Shown here one piece after another: positions 63,026-64,000 of a stretch of 64,000 nt of DNA (positions within the stretch are counted from its first letter, which is position 1; the number at the start of each line of letters is the position of its first letter). Location of the stretch: contig NW_015622544.1 of assembly GCF_000835495.1 (NCBI RefSeq), forward strand, positions 1,011,704 through 1,075,703. Reading direction: 5' to 3'. The translations under genes and the position numbers were made by a program. The notes beneath the pieces are model-generated. The model worked only from the letters and a program-made list of their open reading frames with translations, did not search any database and was not told the DNA's origin. The stretch comes from Cladophialophora immunda (lineage: Eukaryota > Ascomycota > Eurotiomycetes > Chaetothyriales > Herpotrichiellaceae).

Positions 63026-63211
63026 AGCTGTGATTGGGAACCAGGCAGGGACCAGCATGGGGCCCTAAGCATATGCTGGGTGTAGATAGCAGCTGTGTTC
63101 AGACCAGGCAGAGACCAGCATGAGGACCCAAGCATATGCTGGGTGAAGATAGCAGCTGTGATTGAGACCAGGCAGGGACCAGGATGTGGCCCAAAACAGA
63201 TGCTCAGATGA
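63026..63211. repeat. Tandem repeat, three units of about 64 bp
   Basis: The units start at 63026, 63091 and 63154, each with AGCTGTG near its start. They share ACCAGGCAGGGACCAGCATG and AAGCATATGCTGGGTG. The first two units differ at few positions by eye; the third is more diverged. Confidence 0.85.
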
Positions 63212-64000
63212 TTCGGGGAGAAACAGATGGTCGAGTCGTCGATGCGGTTCTCTGAGTCAATGGAAAGAAAGGACATGATCGAGATAGCTCGTGCTGGCAA
63301 CATCTGGTGCGTTGATCAACGAATCGGCATTGCCGTCCTGTGTCTAATCCATGTCGCTGGTGCTTTACACCCCCATAACCCCCGCGGCGCCCGGCTATGG
63401 TTTGCTGCACAGTCTCGCGCGCAGACCGGAGCCCGAGGTGAGTGGGGAGTGGGATGCCCCGTCCAAATGCATCCCACTCTCGGCGACTTGGAAGTCGAAT
63501 TTGCTGGGCGGGATATTTCGACTGATCAGACCGGGTGCCGGAAGACTCCAGAACACAATCAGAAGCAGCAGATATGGTGGGGTTGTGATGTATATATATA
63601 TATATATATATATATTAGTGGGGAGTGGCTGAGATTGGTCCTCTGGTTGACACCTTTAGCATGTTCATCCGCTCGATGTTGCAGCGGTTCTCGACGGATC
63701 GTTTGCTTTTTGCTCCGCGTGTCCACCGATCTTTCTGCGGAATGCTGTTCAAAACAAGGCGGCCTGCTTCGCGGCGGATATGATAGGAGTGCGCCGGGGC
63801 TAAAAGGTGGGACGGACATGGTCTTGAGGTCAGGATGAGGCAGTATACGGTGGCATGTTATGATGATGGTTGCATTCTCGACGACTGTGGCATGGATCAT
63901 GGTTTGCTCTGGCAATGCTGGCGTGACTCTGCTTGTTCGCAAAATTCTTCATCGATGGTTCGAGAGGTGCCGCCATGACTCGATTGCTGCCTGTGAATCA
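63212..64000. other. Right end of the window, no gene supported
   Basis: Apart from the (TA)n tract, I see only short overlapping frames without domain resemblance. Confidence 0.5.
63591..63615. repeat. (TA)n microsatellite
   Basis: There are 25 bases of alternating T and A, in an otherwise GC-balanced gap. Confidence 0.95.

Noticed and set aside
1..64000. CRISPR arrays, bacterial-type operons, insertion sequences
   Set aside because: The content is clearly eukaryotic; no direct-repeat/spacer array or transposase frame was seen.

Overview
This window looks like the nuclear genome of a filamentous ascomycete (Pezizomycotina). The evidence is the dense set of eukaryotic single-copy genes on both strands, short GT-AG introns (mostly about 48-140 bp, many with a CTAAC-type branch point), two Zn2Cys6 regulators, and fungal families such as the PROPPIN Hsv2, Rpc31, Tah18 and Pet100. 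I cannot assign a genus from the sequence alone. All gene models were built by eye from open frames, splice signals and family conservation. UTRs and promoters are mostly not resolvable.

Layout, 0-45 kb. An aldehyde dehydrogenase 3' end is followed by the very long HEAT-repeat AP-1 accessory protein (LAA1/HEATR5), a DUF89 metal-dependent phosphatase, a serine palmitoyltransferase small subunit, PET100 (cytochrome oxidase assembly), an MFS transporter, an F-box protein, a MYND-finger protein and an 88-residue orphan. Next come an OCRL-type inositol polyphosphate 5-phosphatase and HSV2 sharing one divergent promoter region, then POP2/CAF1 and NDUFB3 sharing another. After these lie a copper amine oxidase convergent with TAH18, the Pol III subunit RPC31, a Zn2Cys6 regulator divergent from phosphoserine aminotransferase, and an HNH-nuclease-like protein. 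This part is mostly housekeeping: membrane traffic and phosphoinositides, mitochondrial complexes I and IV, Fe-S assembly, mRNA decay, Pol III and serine/sphingolipid supply.

Layout, 45-64 kb. Gene density drops. A 4-kb gene-poor stretch holds an odd tRNA-Ala-like gene with an intron, a perfect 108-bp inverted repeat with a 630-bp spacer, and a four-unit ~60-bp tandem repeat. Two minus-strand genes follow (a GIY-YIG/T5orf172 protein and a coiled-coil protein), then 2.5 kb with no gene. From 55 to 62.5 kb is a small metabolic locus: a peroxisomal 4-coumarate-CoA-ligase-like enzyme, a decayed MFS transporter, a Zn2Cys6 regulator and a probable decayed acyltransferase. This reads as the relic of a small catabolic or secondary-metabolite cluster. 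The right end contains a ~64-bp tandem repeat, a (TA)n tract and no clear gene.

I found no strong candidate for an entirely new system. The items most worth a second look are the inverted repeat, the mispaired tRNA-like gene, the decayed cluster, and the HNH-like protein that lacks the usual second-motif histidine.
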